A stretch of 26,108 nt of DNA, from positions 1 to 26,108 of the IMG/VR virus record IMGVR_UViG_3300034788_000159; one strand, given 5' to 3'. Positions within the stretch are counted from its first letter, which is position 1. The number at the start of each line of letters is the position of its first letter. The stretch is from a virus. Of this stretch, positions 1 through 8,700 are shown one piece after another. The position numbers and the translations under genes are program-made. The notes under the pieces were generated by a model that searched no databases, was not told the DNA's origin, and saw only the letters and a program-made list of their open reading frames with translations.

Positions 1-130
1 TGTTTTGCTCTCCGAGCAGGTTTTCAGTCATGCTCCTTGTACCCTGTCGAAACCATTGCACCCCCTAGCTTATGGAGGTGAGGGGAGTCGAACCCCTGTC
101 CAAAATATAGGTTGCACCACCTACATGGCT
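1..130 (-). ncRNA. ssrA: Circularly permuted (two-piece type) tmRNA gene, partial at left edge
   Basis: On the minus strand a tRNA-like acceptor domain appears in permuted order. First comes the 3' half: a T-stem (81-85 with 93-97) around a 7-nt T-loop TTCGACT, then the acceptor strand CACCTCC (80-74) and discriminator A (73). A 7-nt linker follows (72-66). Then comes the 5' half, starting GGGGGTG (65-59) and followed by the typical tmRNA segment TGGTTTCGACAGGG. CACCTCC and GGGGGTG pair over all 7 bp with one G-U. No CCA is encoded after the discriminator, so it would have to be added. A small hairpin (about 104-124) precedes the T-arm. This order (acceptor piece, linker, coding piece) is that of the permuted tmRNAs of alphaproteobacteria and marine picocyanobacteria. 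The sequence GCAAAACA at positions 8-1 may open the tag reading frame, but the tag lies outside the window. The 5' boundary of the acceptor piece is uncertain. The gene begins just after the oxygenase stop at 140 and may be cotranscribed with it. Confidence 0.85.
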
Positions 131-139
131 TTTACTGAG

Positions 140-673
140 TCATCCATCAGGACTCGGAGTTACAAATACATTACCAGCTATAGTAGTTCCTGTGCCACCA
201 CTTAGTACATAATGTTCTACAAATGATGGAAATATTATTATATCACCATTGTGTAGTTCTGGTCTATAATCCATGTTGAAATACCCATCATACATGGCCA
301 TCTGAGACTCGACTCTGAACCTGTATGGATTTAAAAATACAGTTCTTGATACATCAACATCTTCATATATTATAAAACTCCACTGTGAATAACAATGGAT
401 ATGTGGATCTTGAAAGTCTTGTGGTGTCTCGTATTTATTACGCCATATTTCTTCTATCTTTGCCTCGCCATACTTGACACCAAGAGTGTCTATATTCCTA
501 GCTACAATCTCTGATATATGAGATATAGTCTCATGGCTTACCTGTTTATTTGTTCTCAAACTGGTTTTGAGTCTTGACCTAAATGTAGGTTCAAGACTCT
601 CATCTATCACTTGTATCTTATCAAGCTCCACCTTGTCAATGAAAAATGGAACTGAGAAGAAATCATGCTTCAT
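140..673 (-). CDS. Putative 2OG-Fe(II) oxygenase, HxH type (paralog A)
   Basis: 177 aa. It resembles the phage 2OG-Fe(II) oxygenase-like family (2OG-FeII_Oxy_5 / TIGR02466 style). The jelly-roll core has HIH at residues 91-93 followed by QWSFIIYED, then GDIIIFPSFVEH (about 143-154) supplying the distal histidine. In place of the usual 2OG-binding Arg the C-terminal strand reads GTTIAGNVF, with no basic residue. The first metal motif is HxH rather than the common HxD. It is clearly paralogous to the 172-aa protein at 1068-1586 (shared start pattern, HIH..QWSFIIY, FLNP, IIIFPSF, GTTI.GN). The start ATG overlaps the end of the 49-aa gene at 663-812, so the two are probably translationally coupled. 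The substrate is unknown; protein or nucleotide hydroxylation would be a guess. Confidence 0.75.
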   Translation of the reverse strand: MKHDFFSVPFFIDKVELDKIQVIDESLEPTFRSRLKTSLRTNKQVSHETISHISEIVARNIDTLGVKYGEAKIEEIWRNKYETPQDFQDPHIHCYSQWSFIIYEDVDVSRTVFLNPYRFRVESQMAMYDGYFNMDYRPELHNGDIIIFPSFVEHYVLSGGTGTTIAGNVFVTPSPDG

Positions 674-812
674 TCTTTTTAGGTTTCTCTTTTAAAACTT
701 CTTTTCCTGTCTGTTTGGCAATAAATGCAGCAAGTTCTGGAGTCTCTTCCCACTCCCATATTTGATTATGTTGGGGATTTTTTTTCTCAATCGTGTGTGT
801 GCGTTTTACCAT
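663..812 (-). CDS. Small hypothetical protein, 49 aa, overlapping both neighbours
   Basis: ATG at 812-810 and TGA at 665-663 give 49 residues starting MVKRTHTIEKKNPQHNQ and ending KEKPKKNEA, with a WEWEE motif in the middle. A strong Shine-Dalgarno AGGAG lies 8 nt before the ATG, inside the end of the 93-aa coiled-coil gene. The last codons overlap the start of the downstream oxygenase. The gene is lysine- and glutamate-rich, with no recognised domain. The good ribosome site, both overlaps and the fit into an otherwise empty 113-nt gap make it likely real. Confidence 0.7.
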   Translation of the reverse strand: MVKRTHTIEKKNPQHNQIWEWEETPELAAFIAKQTGKEVLKEKPKKNEA

Positions 813-1068
813 CTTCAATCTCCTGTGTTAGTAGTTCGATTTCATGTTCGAGTCCAATGATTCTGAGTTCTGCGTCGCTGGCAGATCTCTCAAGGGCTCT
901 TACTTTAGTACTTAAGTTTGCAATTTCTACTCCAAAAGCATCAATGTTCTGAAGTAGTAACTCATTACCAAAGGTTTGAGGATTTCCCTGTTCTGCATAG
1001 GCAGTATCTTCCACTTTGTCAATCTCTTTGAGGTAATCCTCTCGACTCATTCTGTTTTCTTTTGCCAT
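787..1068 (-). CDS. Small coiled-coil protein between oxygenase genes
   Basis: 93 aa. The C-terminal half (about residues 40-88) has a regular heptad-like pattern rich in Leu, Ile, Glu and Arg (for example VRALERSASDAELRIIGLEH), so a coiled coil is expected. The N-terminus is charged (MAKENRMSREDYLKEIDK). There is no signal peptide or membrane segment. The start codon shares one base with the stop of the upstream oxygenase (1068). The position between two oxygenase paralogs suggests a partner or adaptor for them, or a minor virion component. This is inference from location only; I do not recognise the family. Confidence 0.75.
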   Translation of the reverse strand: MAKENRMSREDYLKEIDKVEDTAYAEQGNPQTFGNELLLQNIDAFGVEIANLSTKVRALERSASDAELRIIGLEHEIELLTQEIEDGKTHTHD

Positions 1069-1586
1069 TACTGATACTCCATGTAAATGTTTCCTGATAT
1101 TGTAGTTCCCTCATTACCAGCGTTGACCATGTGCATGAGGAATGATGGGAATATTATTATGCTACCTGGCCCTAGATCAGGTTTATAATCTAAAGGAAAA
1201 TCCTTTAAACAATTACCAAGTTGATTCTGAATCAATCCCATTGAAGGATTTAGAAAAGATGTCTTAGCATGTAAATCAACGTAGATTATAAAACTCCACT
1301 GACATCGTGGATGGATATGTGCATCTTGATAATGATGCTTGTCATATCTATTATACCATATATGCCCGAATTTGGGATTAGCTCCCAACAAATTTTCATC
1401 ATATAAATTTTGATTTATGATGTTTGATAGATGTTCATATGCCTCATTTTCAAGAGGCAATTTCTTGGCGAAAGTAGATGGCACTCCAGCATCCCATGTG
1501 GGTTCTGTAACCATTTCTGGTATCTTTATCTTTTCTAAGTCAACCTTATCTTCAAAGATAGGTATAGCGAAAATTTCTTTCTTCAT
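1068..1586 (-). CDS. Putative 2OG-Fe(II) oxygenase, HxH type (paralog B)
   Basis: 172 aa, paralog of the protein at 140-673. HIH at residues 90-92 is followed by QWSFIIYVD. The distal metal histidine is in IIIFPSFLMH (about 143-152). The last strand reads GTTISGNIY, again without the Arg/Lys that normally holds 2-oxoglutarate. Both paralogs start with a similar short segment (IFAIPIFEDKVDLEKIKI here). The gene overlaps the next upstream oxygenase by 4 nt. The two copies could form a heterodimer, act on different substrates, or have lost catalysis and act as binding proteins; the sequence does not decide. Confidence 0.75.
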   Translation of the reverse strand: MKKEIFAIPIFEDKVDLEKIKIPEMVTEPTWDAGVPSTFAKKLPLENEAYEHLSNIINQNLYDENLLGANPKFGHIWYNRYDKHHYQDAHIHPRCQWSFIIYVDLHAKTSFLNPSMGLIQNQLGNCLKDFPLDYKPDLGPGSIIIFPSFLMHMVNAGNEGTTISGNIYMEYQ

Positions 1587-2212
1587 CTTGGCGGTAAAGG
1601 CACTGTCCTCATAGTTTTATATACGAGACTAGATCTTAGTCCACGATATGTTTCGTTTGGTGGATTACCATGATGTTCTATGTTTCCCTTGAACAATATT
1701 ACTCTTCCTGGCGCAGGGTCTATTCCTTGCCATTCATCATCTAACTTATACATTAACTGTCCACCCCATGATGAATCCCACTCTTTATTCACATAATAAC
1801 AGAAACTTATACCATTGTCACATTCACAATCTCTGTGAGGAGTTGTATTATGAATCCATTGTTGTCCATTGACTAGAATCTCTCCTAGTTCTACTTGGAA
1901 GGGTAGACTACTCATAACCGCAGTGTATATCATCTTGAAACAAGAGTCACTAGCGTGAGGAGATTTGGGAGGGAATATTTGTTGTTTCAATGCTCCCACT
2001 TCTTCCCAATCAGGGTCTGCTCCAATATCATGTCCGTCCTCTGGATACCCACTCGTATGGCCATAGAACCAACCATAACTGGTCATAATTGTGTCATGTA
2101 CATGATGTATGAACCAGCCAGGAAATAAATTATCTACAACGTAGATTTCATCCTTGCTTAGATCATACTGTGACCAATCTAATCTATCTGTCCAACAATC
2201 AATGTGTATCAT
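1583..2212 (-). CDS. 2OG-Fe(II) oxygenase, prolyl-4-hydroxylase-like
   Basis: 209 aa. It has the full facial triad and co-substrate site of the P4Hc-like (2OG-FeII_Oxy_3) fold: HRD at residues 126-128, a distal histidine in GNIEHHG (180/181), and an Arg in RGLRSSLVYK (190 or 193). WGGQL and PAPGRVILF are also typical. Unlike the two downstream relatives this one looks catalytically complete. It lies first in the oxygenase cluster, 2 nt after the 107-aa gene and overlapping paralog B. Such enzymes are common in cyanophages but their targets are not known to me. Confidence 0.85.
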   Translation of the reverse strand: MIHIDCWTDRLDWSQYDLSKDEIYVVDNLFPGWFIHHVHDTIMTSYGWFYGHTSGYPEDGHDIGADPDWEEVGALKQQIFPPKSPHASDSCFKMIYTAVMSSLPFQVELGEILVNGQQWIHNTTPHRDCECDNGISFCYYVNKEWDSSWGGQLMYKLDDEWQGIDPAPGRVILFKGNIEHHGNPPNETYRGLRSSLVYKTMRTVPLPPR

Positions 2213-2214
2213 GG

Positions 2215-2538
2215 TTAGTAAAGCCAGTCTTGATATTCGCCTTCTATGTCCAGTTCAGCGAGTTTACTTTCTTCTAATTGTTGTCTTTGTTGTCTAATAT
2301 CCTCATGTAGTCTTTCTGTTGGCGATGGTAGTCCCTGTTGGCCAGGCAACTCACCCTCTTTTTGTGCATCTACATCAATGATCTGAGGTGGCAATGGTTT
2401 AGGAGCATCTATTCGTCTGTAAGTAAATCCTTCACCTTCATGCAATTCTAGAGTTCTGATTGCATATTTCTCATGGCTGCAATCACAATATTTCTGGCCT
2501 AGTCCATCATAACAAGACCAATATGGGTAGTGTATCAT
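2215..2538 (-). CDS. Hypothetical phage protein, 107 aa
   Basis: 107 aa. The N-terminus is aromatic- and cysteine-rich (MIHYPYWSCYDGLGQKYCDC, three Cys and one His), suggesting a small metal site or disulfide. A proline-rich middle follows (APKPLPPQ), then a helical Gln/Glu-rich C-terminus (LHEDIRQQRQQLEESKL). No known domain recognised. It sits between the virion structural gene upstream and the oxygenase cluster, and ends 2 nt before the oxygenase ATG. It could be a minor virion protein or belong to the oxygenase group. Confidence 0.75.
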   Translation of the reverse strand: MIHYPYWSCYDGLGQKYCDCSHEKYAIRTLELHEGEGFTYRRIDAPKPLPPQIIDVDAQKEGELPGQQGLPSPTERLHEDIRQQRQQLEESKLAELDIEGEYQDWLY

Positions 2539-2562
2539 AATGTTATTTTACTCTAATAATTG

Positions 2563-4176
2563 TTAGATGTCAACCCAGTTGAAGTCCTCTATCTGTGCAG
2601 CCTGTTGTAATGATTGTTTTCCTTTAGCATTTAGATATCCTATGGATTGTAAGTATCCCCAAGCTTGTCCTTCGTCTGTGTCTCTTAATGATCTTAATGT
2701 CTGTGATCCACTTATATAGTGGTTTATGATTGGTGTATTTTTTGCAATTATGGCGTTCATTTCTGACTCAGCAGTGGTTATTGCAGAATCATAAGTTCCG
2801 CAATCGCCTGGTATTGCACCAGCTGGAGGAGTTCCTGTATATCCTATAGCAGCACCTGTGGTAGAACCTACACTTATTATAACTCTCTGTCCTAAAGTTG
2901 CATGTGTAGTGGTGACATCCCCATCACCACCTCTAACTTGGATCGTAGGCCATGAGAAATCGCCAATGTAATACTCCACTCTACCAGCACCTACAGCAGG
3001 CTCTGGTTCAGATGTTATTTCACTCCACTGTGTAGTAATTTTTGGATCACCATTGTTTATCAATTCTAATTGATGTCCTTTACCTATGTTACCACCCTCC
3101 GCTATGCCTATTTCTACTGGGTCTATTGGATTCTTTGATGAATCAAATTCTATATCAGAAATGTCGCCAGGCCTGATTACCAAGAATGAACTTTGAATAC
3201 CTGTAGCGACTGGAGCAGCACTCAGCGATGCAAAATAATATGTTGAAACAACTCCAACATGAAAGTTTCTACCTACCTCTGGATCTACACTTGATATTAC
3301 TGGGTTACTTAGAGTGGCAAAATCAAAAACCACCTCTATCGCAGTTGTGATACCATTAGATTGAACATAACTGGTAATACCTACAGCAGTTCCAAATCCT
3401 GTAATAGTTGTGCCTGTTGGTATGAATCCATCACTGGTTCTATCTGAGTTATCATATATCTCATCGCCAATATTGAAATCTGTTATGAATCCTACTCTCT
3501 GATCTCCATATATCTTATTGTCAGAAGCAGTACAGAATCCACTAACTGCATAGTTATATGCAGCATAACTTGTAGTTCCTAACCCTGTCACTGATGGTGC
3601 AGTCTGAAATATAACTGGATTATCCAATGAATCTTTAATAAGATCTCCTGTCTTGATACCAGCAGAGGCAGTTGTAGTTGAAAATCCAGTCAACTCTGCA
3701 GCATCATCATCTAATATAATCAAGGCACCGCTGCCTGGGTTGGCATCAGCAGTATCAATAGTTAGAACAACGTTAGCACCATAGTCCCTGTTCTTAGGGT
3801 GTCTATAAAACTTTGCTCCGTAATATCCTAAGAATCGAAACGTGTTTGGATCTTTTTGTACTTCATATACTACTACCTCTTGTTTACTATTATTGTAAAT
3901 ATTCAGAGATTTTGCGTCTATCTGTATCCATTTCAAGTCACTTCTACAACCATGTGATACTCTGTCAAGGTATGCTTGTTGAACAGCCTTAATCTTTTCA
4001 TTGATTGGAGGTATGTAAGGTTGGATCTTTGTATCTAACTTAATAATTAGTTCATCATACTCATCAATGATAGCATCTACAATCGCCAAAGATTCATTGA
4101 TAGATGCTGCACTCTGAGCCTGTTGTTCTTTGTCCTCTCTTAGTCTTTTTGAAATATTAAATGGATTAGCAGCCAC
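2563..4176 (-). CDS. Virion structural protein, T4-like cyanophage type (537 aa)
   Basis: 537 aa. A helical N-terminus (about 10-70, heptad-like) is followed by a long Thr/Gly/Ser-rich beta region with repeated segments such as TGLGTTSYAAYNYAVSGF and GFGTAVGITSY, then a helical C-terminus. This composition is typical of tail or baseplate periphery proteins of marine T4-like phages. It follows two tail-spike-like genes in the same transcription unit (1-nt overlap with the upstream gene), which supports a virion role. No enzymatic motif is seen. I recognise the type but not a T4 counterpart. Confidence 0.7.
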   Translation of the reverse strand: MAANPFNISKRLREDKEQQAQSAASINESLAIVDAIIDEYDELIIKLDTKIQPYIPPINEKIKAVQQAYLDRVSHGCRSDLKWIQIDAKSLNIYNNSKQEVVVYEVQKDPNTFRFLGYYGAKFYRHPKNRDYGANVVLTIDTADANPGSGALIILDDDAAELTGFSTTTASAGIKTGDLIKDSLDNPVIFQTAPSVTGLGTTSYAAYNYAVSGFCTASDNKIYGDQRVGFITDFNIGDEIYDNSDRTSDGFIPTGTTITGFGTAVGITSYVQSNGITTAIEVVFDFATLSNPVISSVDPEVGRNFHVGVVSTYYFASLSAAPVATGIQSSFLVIRPGDISDIEFDSSKNPIDPVEIGIAEGGNIGKGHQLELINNGDPKITTQWSEITSEPEPAVGAGRVEYYIGDFSWPTIQVRGGDGDVTTTHATLGQRVIISVGSTTGAAIGYTGTPPAGAIPGDCGTYDSAITTAESEMNAIIAKNTPIINHYISGSQTLRSLRDTDEGQAWGYLQSIGYLNAKGKQSLQQAAQIEDFNWVDI

Positions 4177-5132
4177 TATTCAATACCTCCTAACTTAACA
4201 AAATCCTCGCCAGGATAGTCAAACATATCATTTCCTTCGTATTCTGTGATTAGTGGTTTGAGATCTTTTCTCTCACCATATACTATGTAACTACAGCGAA
4301 TAGTATGTGAATTGAAACCATGTGGATTTACTAAAATACTTGTTTTATCTTTCATTTTAGCAACAGCATAACATAAACTTTGATGAGATCCTATTGGAGT
4401 TAAGTGTGCTGTGATAGTATCCTCATCTACGAGATCGTTCCAATAATCAGGAAGTTCTATTTCATTAGTTCCCTGTAATATTCCCCTATAATATACACCT
4501 ATCTCTGGGCCTTCTAGTGATACATGTCTCAGTCTCCACCCATCTTTACTTGGGTGTTTGATATCAAATGGTTTTGCAGGCAAGGCTCTGGCAGTCGCCA
4601 GTTGTCCATTTAACCAAGCACAGGAGATAACACCACCAACCTTTAAAGATCCACCAATATCTGTTCTTCCTGATATGAATACATTTTTATTAAATTGACA
4701 ATTATCATTTGCAACATTCAAGGCATGTTTTGTACTGGTAGCAAATGTCTCTTCTGGTGCATATCTCTTGGTAGGAGCCCACGCTGTTCTCGGACTATAA
4801 TAAAAGTTCTCGCTATAAAATTCTGATGTACCCGATCTAAAAAGAGAGAAACCATCAACCTGTAGAGATATTTGTTTTCCTTTTAATTTAGATGCAAATT
4901 GATGATCTAATTCTTGTTTCTTTCCTTCATTACATTGAAACTCAGGAGGGCCTATCATTGCTGATGCCTGTGCAATACCTCTGTTAGGAGTATTATTAAA
5001 GTAGGATGGGCCACTTACAGACAGTGTGCCAGGAATTCTTTCCCAAGATTCTTCCTCTACTAAGAAAGACATATCCTTTGTGCCAATCTGAGCAAAATCA
5101 GTTATATTTTGAAATCCTACTTGAAAACCCAT
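4176..5132 (-). CDS. Tail-tip or fibre-like virion protein with conserved C-terminal domain
   Basis: 318 aa. The C-terminal domain begins with FDIKHPSKDGWRLRHVSLEG at residues 189-208, then ELPDYW (226-231) and TAHLTPIG (241-248). I know this motif set from many marine phage tail-fibre and virion structural proteins, where it follows repetitive beta-structure. The N-terminal part is beta-rich, with GRTDIGGSLKVGGVI (155-169) resembling the triple-beta-helix repeats that precede such domains. It overlaps both neighbours by one base and sits directly after the gp5 / beta-helical protein pair, so a baseplate spike or short fibre role is likely. Exact function inferred. Confidence 0.7.
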   Translation of the reverse strand: MGFQVGFQNITDFAQIGTKDMSFLVEEESWERIPGTLSVSGPSYFNNTPNRGIAQASAMIGPPEFQCNEGKKQELDHQFASKLKGKQISLQVDGFSLFRSGTSEFYSENFYYSPRTAWAPTKRYAPEETFATSTKHALNVANDNCQFNKNVFISGRTDIGGSLKVGGVISCAWLNGQLATARALPAKPFDIKHPSKDGWRLRHVSLEGPEIGVYYRGILQGTNEIELPDYWNDLVDEDTITAHLTPIGSHQSLCYAVAKMKDKTSILVNPHGFNSHTIRCSYIVYGERKDLKPLITEYEGNDMFDYPGEDFVKLGGIE

Positions 5133-5710
5133 TAGGCCATATCCTCAAAGAATTCCCTAATTCGGTTATTCAATACTGTCATTATCTTACCAGCATATCT
5201 AGCTCTTGGAGCAGTGTCCATAGTATCTAAGTTGATACTCGAAGCACCAAGAAAATCAGTAAACTGTCCTGCCATGGTTAGGTTTTGTCTTGTTAATACA
5301 TTGCAATTAGTTGATTTCAGATTCATAATAGTACAATTATGAAAAATCTTATCACCTAATATTTTTACCTCTTCCTCAGCATCAAGAGTAATATTTCTTG
5401 CACGAAGTTCTATGTCTCCATTTTTACATTCAATCTTGATATTCCCATTTTTGGCCAGAATAATTTTTGACATTTCTTCTTCTGTGCTGTCCTCTCCGAC
5501 AAACTCATAAGAACAATTATTTACAACTAACTTTTGAGTTCCGTTTTTATACCATGCTATGCCCTGTAAATTATCTGTAGTCACAGAATAGTCTACATAC
5601 TCTCCTTTCAAATCCCCATCAGGTATCTTTATACCAGAAGCAACTCTGAAATTAGGATAGTTACCATAATATTCTTGGGTATCTTGTTGTTGTTTATCTA
5701 ATTCAGCCAT
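5132..5710 (-). CDS. Baseplate spike-associated beta-helical protein
   Basis: 192 aa. The central part (about 83-120) alternates short polar strands: NGNIKIECKNGDIELRARNI followed by TLDAEEEVKILGDK. This pattern is like the C-terminal triple-stranded beta-helix of T4 gp5 and VgrG-type spikes. The gene starts at the gp5 stop (1-base overlap). A plausible reading is that the spike helix, which the 1003-aa gp5 lacks in obvious form, is carried here as a separate chain. The N-terminus (MAELDKQQQDTQEYYGNYPN) is polar, and the C-terminus (RARYAGKIMTVLNNRIREFF) is helical. No enzyme motif. Confidence 0.65.
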   Translation of the reverse strand: MAELDKQQQDTQEYYGNYPNFRVASGIKIPDGDLKGEYVDYSVTTDNLQGIAWYKNGTQKLVVNNCSYEFVGEDSTEEEMSKIILAKNGNIKIECKNGDIELRARNITLDAEEEVKILGDKIFHNCTIMNLKSTNCNVLTRQNLTMAGQFTDFLGASSINLDTMDTAPRARYAGKIMTVLNNRIREFFEDMA

Positions 5711-8700
5711 CAGTATCCTCCTCCATAGCCACCGCCACCGCTGGATCCTCCGCCCCCACTTGATCCACCAGACCCGCCACCACTAGGAGGAGTAGGAGGA
5801 GGAGTAGGAGGCTGTTGTTGAGGAGCTGGACTACTGGTTTCCGTAGTAGGAGTAGTTGTCTGCGTTGGTGTCGTAGTTGTTGGCGTAGTTGTTGTAGTTG
5901 AAGCAGTATCACTTGTGTTAGTTTCACTTGCATCAGTGGATTCGGAAACATTTGTCTGTTGAATTTGTGGGTCTGTTGTTGTGGATTGAGTGTAAGTTAT
6001 TGGTGCTGACCTTCCTAAACTCTCTTCCTTTGTATTGTATATTATACTATGTGCTGTGGGTACATGTACAGCTCCTACCATCTTACGTCCTGTAGTTGGG
6101 TGAACGTGGAAAGGCCCGTAATATGGATTACCATTTACCCAACCAACTTGTGTCTTAGGTAAACTATAAACACAGTCTACCACATTTACTACAAGCATGC
6201 CAGGGCCTGGTCTTTCTCCAATATCTGCCACAAAGTCTGGGCTGTATGATACTACAGGTATTAGTCTTGCCCCGACTCCTGTTTTTGTATTTATTATGAC
6301 TGGCGGAATCTTTTTATGTTTATCTTTACAGTTCATATTCTGAACTCCAACAACAGATCCAGCAGGGGTCAACAGGAGATCAAAACTACACTGTCCAACC
6401 ATACCACTATCTCCAGAAGTATATCCAATTCCAGGCTTCTGTGGGATTAAAGTTGTTACTATACCAACCGCTTCGCTACCGATACCAGATACTCCTCTAG
6501 TTGTGAAGTTATATGTATCTGTCTTAGAAATTCCAACAAATTCATTATCATTTAAGTCTAAGAAAGATCCTACTGACATCTGTATATGATATTCAGTATT
6601 GAATTTTAAATCTTTTGCTGGATCAACCTTGATAATTCTATCTGACAAAAATGATATTCTCTTGTCTTGTATTGGTATGGTTTCATGTACCACATTACTA
6701 GCTGACTCAGTAATACTGAGACTACCAGTTCCCTTGACTATCGCCTCATTGAAAGTAATAGAAAGAGATGTAGCAGTCTGAACTCCAACAGCGTCATCAG
6801 AAGGGGTCGTAAATGTTATGAATGGATCTATGGTATCTAAGTTAGTTCCATCTGCACCTATTCCAGAAGTAACACCGATGCCAGGCCCCTCTGTAACAGG
6901 ATACTTAGGAGGAACTACGTTAGTTGATGGGCAATATCCTTCTCCAGGCGATATCATGTAGACATCAACCACCGATCCATTTGAATCTATTACTGTTTGT
7001 GCTTTAGCTCCGCCTCCATTATGTGTTTTATCAATGATACTGACTATTGGAGGCACAGTGTATCCAAATCCTTTCTCTATTATCTGTAGTGTTAATATAC
7101 TTCCGTCTATTGATGATACAATAGGAATCATTGCAGCAGTTTTAGTTCCATTGCCATATACTTCTACCTTTGGAGGTATACAATCTGGCCACACAAAACC
7201 AGGCGGAACACTATCTGATAGATCATCCTGATTCTTTGGATTATTTGTTGTGTCATTACAGTTGAATAATTCTGGAACTCCTCCGCCCAACAAACTTAGG
7301 AATGAGAATTTCTTTGGAGAAGTTAGTAAGTTGATATTAGCTAAACCTAAAGTTTGATCTGCAACTTCTAAAGAAGAGAGTAACTTGGAGTTGTCGATTA
7401 CTGATTTGAAACTAATATCTGGTTTCTTTCTCATTCCTCCAGATTGTGTCCAATCTTTATACTCTTTACACTGTAGAGAATCACACTCTAAGAAAGACAT
7501 CACAGTATCTGTATAACTGCTAACCTTGTCTAATAAACTTCCAATATCACCCACTGATCCTGTCAACCAATCCAATCCCTGTGTAATTGGTTCTAATCCT
7601 TTCTTGATACCATCATTGATTCCAGCCATCAATGCTCCTATAGCCTGTTCGATGGCACAAGCAGTTCCGTTCAAAGCATTTCCCACCATGTCTTTGAACA
7701 TATCCTTTATCTCACCCAGAAGATCTCTTCCCAATTTATTGAAAACACAAAATATAATATCTGTTATCCTTTTGAACGCTGCAACTATTGGAGTTTTCTC
7801 TGCCTCCGTTACATACAATCCAATAAAGTCTCTATATCTCTTGGATAGAAATGCAGTTATCTTATCTCTTAGCACAGTGATGATTTTTTTCATCGCACCG
7901 TTAGCTAATTTAGTAGACCTCTCAATCTCCTTGTCTATATCTACAAGGAGATTCCTAGAAGTATCTACATACTGACCAGCATATTCTGTGAGTGAGTTAA
8001 TTGTCTTTAGAAAACTTCCAACAGTATGTGTAACATCACTGAGAGCATCATTGTCACAACCGTTGGTCATGGTAACTGTTTCAGATGCACCTCTATTAGC
8101 AAAAGCACCCTCAACTTTTTGTGCTTTACTTACACCCTCTGTTGCTAATGCATCAACTTTCTTACCAGATGGAGTTTCTTTTTCTTTAAACTCACCAACT
8201 TTATTCTCTGCATTATTTGATGGTGTTGCACCACCTTCCTTATCCTCTTCCAGTGGTAAACTGGTAGGGCCTTCTACGCCTGCCTCTCTACCAGAGAGAA
8301 CAGCAAATACATTCTCTCTTTCTACATCATCATTATATGATCCAGTGTTCTTGGGGCCTAGTGAGTTAACGTTTCTCGCTAAAGCACCGAAGATGACAGG
8401 TTGTTGTCCTTCTTCTCCATCTAAAAAGAATCCAAAGACAGTTTCTCCTCCCACCATTCTAGAACTGTTACCCATATTGGATTGACCAGCTCCAGATGTT
8501 GCATCTACAAGAACATGAGCCCACGGCAAATCATCATCGGATAATATGGTGTCATCAAATGGATGATATCCGATTATTCTAACTTTGCACCTAAATGCCC
8601 ATCCAGCATCCGTATCAGTGGCTTCATTTCGCCAAACACTTGGGTTAGCTACTCTGCCGATCCACCATATGAATCCATCTCGGCCAACAAAGTTGGTCTT

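Noticed and set aside
1-130. tmRNA 3' end as a prophage attachment site
   Set aside because: Both the acceptor piece and the coding-piece start are present in permuted order, no integrase is visible, and T4-like phages do not integrate.
5-205. Plus-strand frame of 66 codons over the tmRNA region
   Set aside because: It runs antisense through a clearly structured tmRNA acceptor domain and into the end of the oxygenase gene; no domain or ribosome site.
5703-5951. Minus-strand 82-codon frame rich in Leu and Gln
   Set aside because: Shadow of the repetitive Thr/Pro/Gly-rich end of gp5 in another frame; composition is an artefact of the repeats.
7526-8485. Long plus-strand frames opposite gp5
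   Set aside because: Antisense shadows of the gp5 helical and linker regions; no recognisable protein features.
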